A stretch of DNA of 64,000 nt. Origin: CAZFBA01 sp964517135 (GTDB taxonomy: Bacteria > Cyanobacteriota > Vampirovibrionia > JBFMGH01). The stretch lies in the NCBI GenBank assembly GCA_964517135.1, contig CAZFBA010000015.1:1-64000 (forward strand), in the 5' to 3' direction. This document shows, in pieces, positions 63,201-64,000 of the stretch; position 1 is the first letter of the stretch, and each line of letters opens with the position of its first letter. Both the position numbers and the translations under genes were made by a program. Under the pieces are notes generated by a model. That model saw only the letters and a list, made by a program, of their open reading frames with translations, did no database searches and was not told the origin of the DNA.

Positions 63201-64000
63201 AATGGAAAAGTAAAAGTGACCTCAAAACTTGGTGAAGGCTGCCGTGTATCCATTCAGCTACCAGTAACAATGTCTACCATACAGGTTTTCCTGATAAGGC
63301 TAAAAGGTCAAACCTATGCTGTACCTACTTCAGCAATACAATCAGCTGTATTAATAAACCCTGAAGAAGTTTTCTTCAAAGAAGGCAGAGAAGCAGTACT
63401 TGTAGGAGGACTACCGGTCTTTCTCTATAACCTGAGTGACCTGCTGGAACTACCTAAAGATAGCCCTAATAGAAACAAAAAAGACAAAATAACTGTGCTT
63501 GTGCTTCAAACAGAAGATATGAACATAGGCTTTAAGGTTGATGGCCTTCTCGGAGATCAAGAAATACTCCATAAAAACCTGGAACCACCCCTCATGAGAG
63601 TTAGAAACGTAGCAGGAGTAACTACACTGGGTTCAGGGGAAGTTTGTTTGATACTCAACGTCGGCGATCTGGTTAAAACAGCCCAGATGACCCATGGAAT
63701 GGCGCTTAAAGCATCCCTGAAACAAAAAGACTCTGAATCAGGCAAAAAAGATATTCTGGTTGTCGATGACTCTGTAACAACAAGAATTCTGGAACGTAAC
63801 ATTCTCAGAGCAGCTGGCTATAACGTTACTGTAGCAGTTAATGGCCTTGATGCCCTCACAAAACTGACTACACAACATTTTGATCTGGTAGTAAGCGATG
63901 TAGAAATGCCTGACATAAGTGGCTATGAACTCACAAAGCGTATAAAGAAAGATGAGATGCTGTCTAATATACCGGTAATACTTGTTACCTCACTTGCATC
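60228..64000 (+). CDS. cheA: Hybrid chemotaxis histidine kinase CheA (HPt-HPt-kinase-CheW-REC), 3' end outside
   Basis: 1257 residues are visible and the frame is open to the window edge. Order: HPt1 with His51 in EAHSLKGAARM; HPt2 with His275 in SAHSLEGSTRF, where the conserved Lys after Leu is Glu; a long acidic linker; a dimerisation domain (RVDTRKLDQLVAQVGELI); the ATPase N-box HLIRNAIDHGIE and G-boxes DDGRGID and GRGVGMDVV; a CheW-like regulatory domain; and a receiver with Asp1224 in SDVEMPD. This is the multi-domain CheA of Pil/Pix-type systems. It starts 4 bp after the MCP gene. Confidence 0.95.
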   Translation, partial: MEFSEEELEEILSIFQQESEEQIQNLNDNMLRLEANPKDARIIQEIFREAHSLKGAARMIGLDDVQVIAHKLEDIFGLARNNELEIIPELIDIMCSAVDAIASIIEDSIKNKGTHKVDVTAILTQLKMIETGEFTKLLGAHQAQIAINAEPEESEDDYYEEEEEDKFPQFELRKKDPERSSSSPEDKTIDSRALDTFSKLNIPVSKTKTEEIAETIEEELELSKNDFSEEELAELKQIFYAESRENIDFIFKSLERLKLFPYDREILAEVYRSAHSLEGSTRFIKFDEIKEIAHSIRDILEEAVKEELFINADMITKIEKYLLKVKEIIEEKYDQEGYETSLNLDQLEKQIEEKMNTYKKGNDKPKKSHKKKIALSSDALDFNEEEVLKDLGVKPLTEEEQKEEAKAQKIVDDRKKEESKKQLEIDPLSLTDEEIGDLELGALEGIKPKVPPEGLEKEEDKMPKNVYWSSAKPPPTEKPGKESIETLLQYLTDDLNILSHNENNKSALQKTIENIKRTKDLAYNENRQELLAIIAKIDAILSEVSENKILFSKEMATVIAQSIEASTAIVNFSEDTRDEIIDDPSLIYQRLMILHQTARLSAGIPFEEELEPEIFQDNYTRIRIEENTTEQPSITETKESKEIPKTEPQEIQTTRQITTPPAAQVHSSMFTPKTNISPTGQMTPAKDTGDSAETYTIKTLRVDTRKLDQLVAQVGELIIAKIKAKERLTDIEKLLHLVDEWQRDWAKTKYTVKNISKKPASLKKSTFMPEGTSIYTPGKDMNAIIRENSDRLAHLTNYLNQLYRNIQEDDTRLTLIINELENRIKNVRLLPLATIFNMYPRMVRDLAREQKKEIELEVRGSETTVDKKIIEEIKSPLMHLIRNAIDHGIESPEDREKNAKPASGKLLLNARHLENSVLIEIIDDGRGIDIEKIKTKVLEKELLTPSELAAMSETQIMNIIFWPGFSTGEEVTDISGRGVGMDVVHTKITQLNGKVKVTSKLGEGCRVSIQLPVTMSTIQVFLIRLKGQTYAVPTSAIQSAVLINPEEVFFKEGREAVLVGGLPVFLYNLSDLLELPKDSPNRNKKDKITVLVLQTEDMNIGFKVDGLLGDQEILHKNLEPPLMRVRNVAGVTTLGSGEVCLILNVGDLVKTAQMTHGMALKASLKQKDSESGKKDILVVDDSVTTRILERNILRAAGYNVTVAVNGLDALTKLTTQHFDLVVSDVEMPDISGYELTKRIKKDEMLSNIPVILVTSLA

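Noticed and set aside
1..64000. CRISPR array or complete insertion sequence
   Set aside because: The repeats are dispersed rather than regularly spaced, and no Cas, transposase, integrase or phage structural gene was found in any frame.

Overview
The window looks like part of a metagenome-type scaffold: it contains one run of exactly 100 N at 31499-31598. It comes from a low-GC, flagellated, chemotactic bacterium with two membranes. The two membranes are supported by an LptB-LptA-LptC module, by flagellar P- and L-ring genes (flgI, flgH) and by secreted envelope proteins. TGA is used as a stop, so the code is the standard bacterial one. A lone clpC without mcsA/mcsB, the hybrid CheA and a pair of Thr/Leu-Arg-Glu-Phe paralogues next to a GH13 enzyme recall lineages around the non-photosynthetic Cyanobacteria (Melainabacteria/Vampirovibrionia). 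That is only an impression; an AlaRS or ClpC tree would decide it.

Layout. 1-8.5 kb: a minus-strand block (clpC, sppA, mazG, a stomatin-like gene, an amidohydrolase) lying between two 162-bp copies, in opposite orientation, of a palindromic-ended repeat. 8.5-13.3 kb: a small coiled-coil gene, tRNA-Ser(GGA), an acyl-CoA synthetase-like enzyme, PC4-like and CutA-like genes and an SGNH hydrolase. 13.4-17.4 kb: alaS, a HAD-fold protein lacking the nucleophile Asp, and a prepilin, tightly coupled. 17.6-24 kb: a large LysM plus 48-residue-repeat protein, membrane proteins and TrkH. 24-31 kb: lptB-lptA-lptC, a HEAT-repeat lipoprotein, nadK, tlyA and unknown membrane proteins. 31.5-35.6 kb: a GH13-type glycosidase interrupted by the gap, plus two tandem paralogous membrane proteins. 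35.9-44.6 kb: an eleven-gene minus-strand flagellar operon (a lytic transglycosylase, flgF, flgG, flgA, flgH, flgI, flgJ rod domain, an unknown, flgN, flgK, flgL) ending in a clear terminator. 44.8-53.1 kb: an envelope neighbourhood, with a minus operon AMMECR1-domain/alpha-2-macroglobulin/VanW-like and, divergently, a Tat-exported penicillin-binding domain and a SpoIID-like protein. 53-56.3 kb: a PfkB kinase, an MBL-fold hydrolase, a TPR protein and a 66-residue Cys protein. 56.4-64 kb: signalling genes (double CheW, REC-GAF-like-GGDEF, a sensorless MCP, and a hybrid CheA with two HPt domains and a REC domain that runs off the end).

The most unusual signal is in the gaps between genes. Several families of short dispersed repeats have conserved flanks around variable hairpins. 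In one family the two copies differ at paired stem positions in a compensating way. Three unrelated families share a GC-TGY-GC hairpin apex. No transposase is visible. Separately, a near-palindromic 15-mer (AATACATATGTRTTA) recurs in five intergenic regions.
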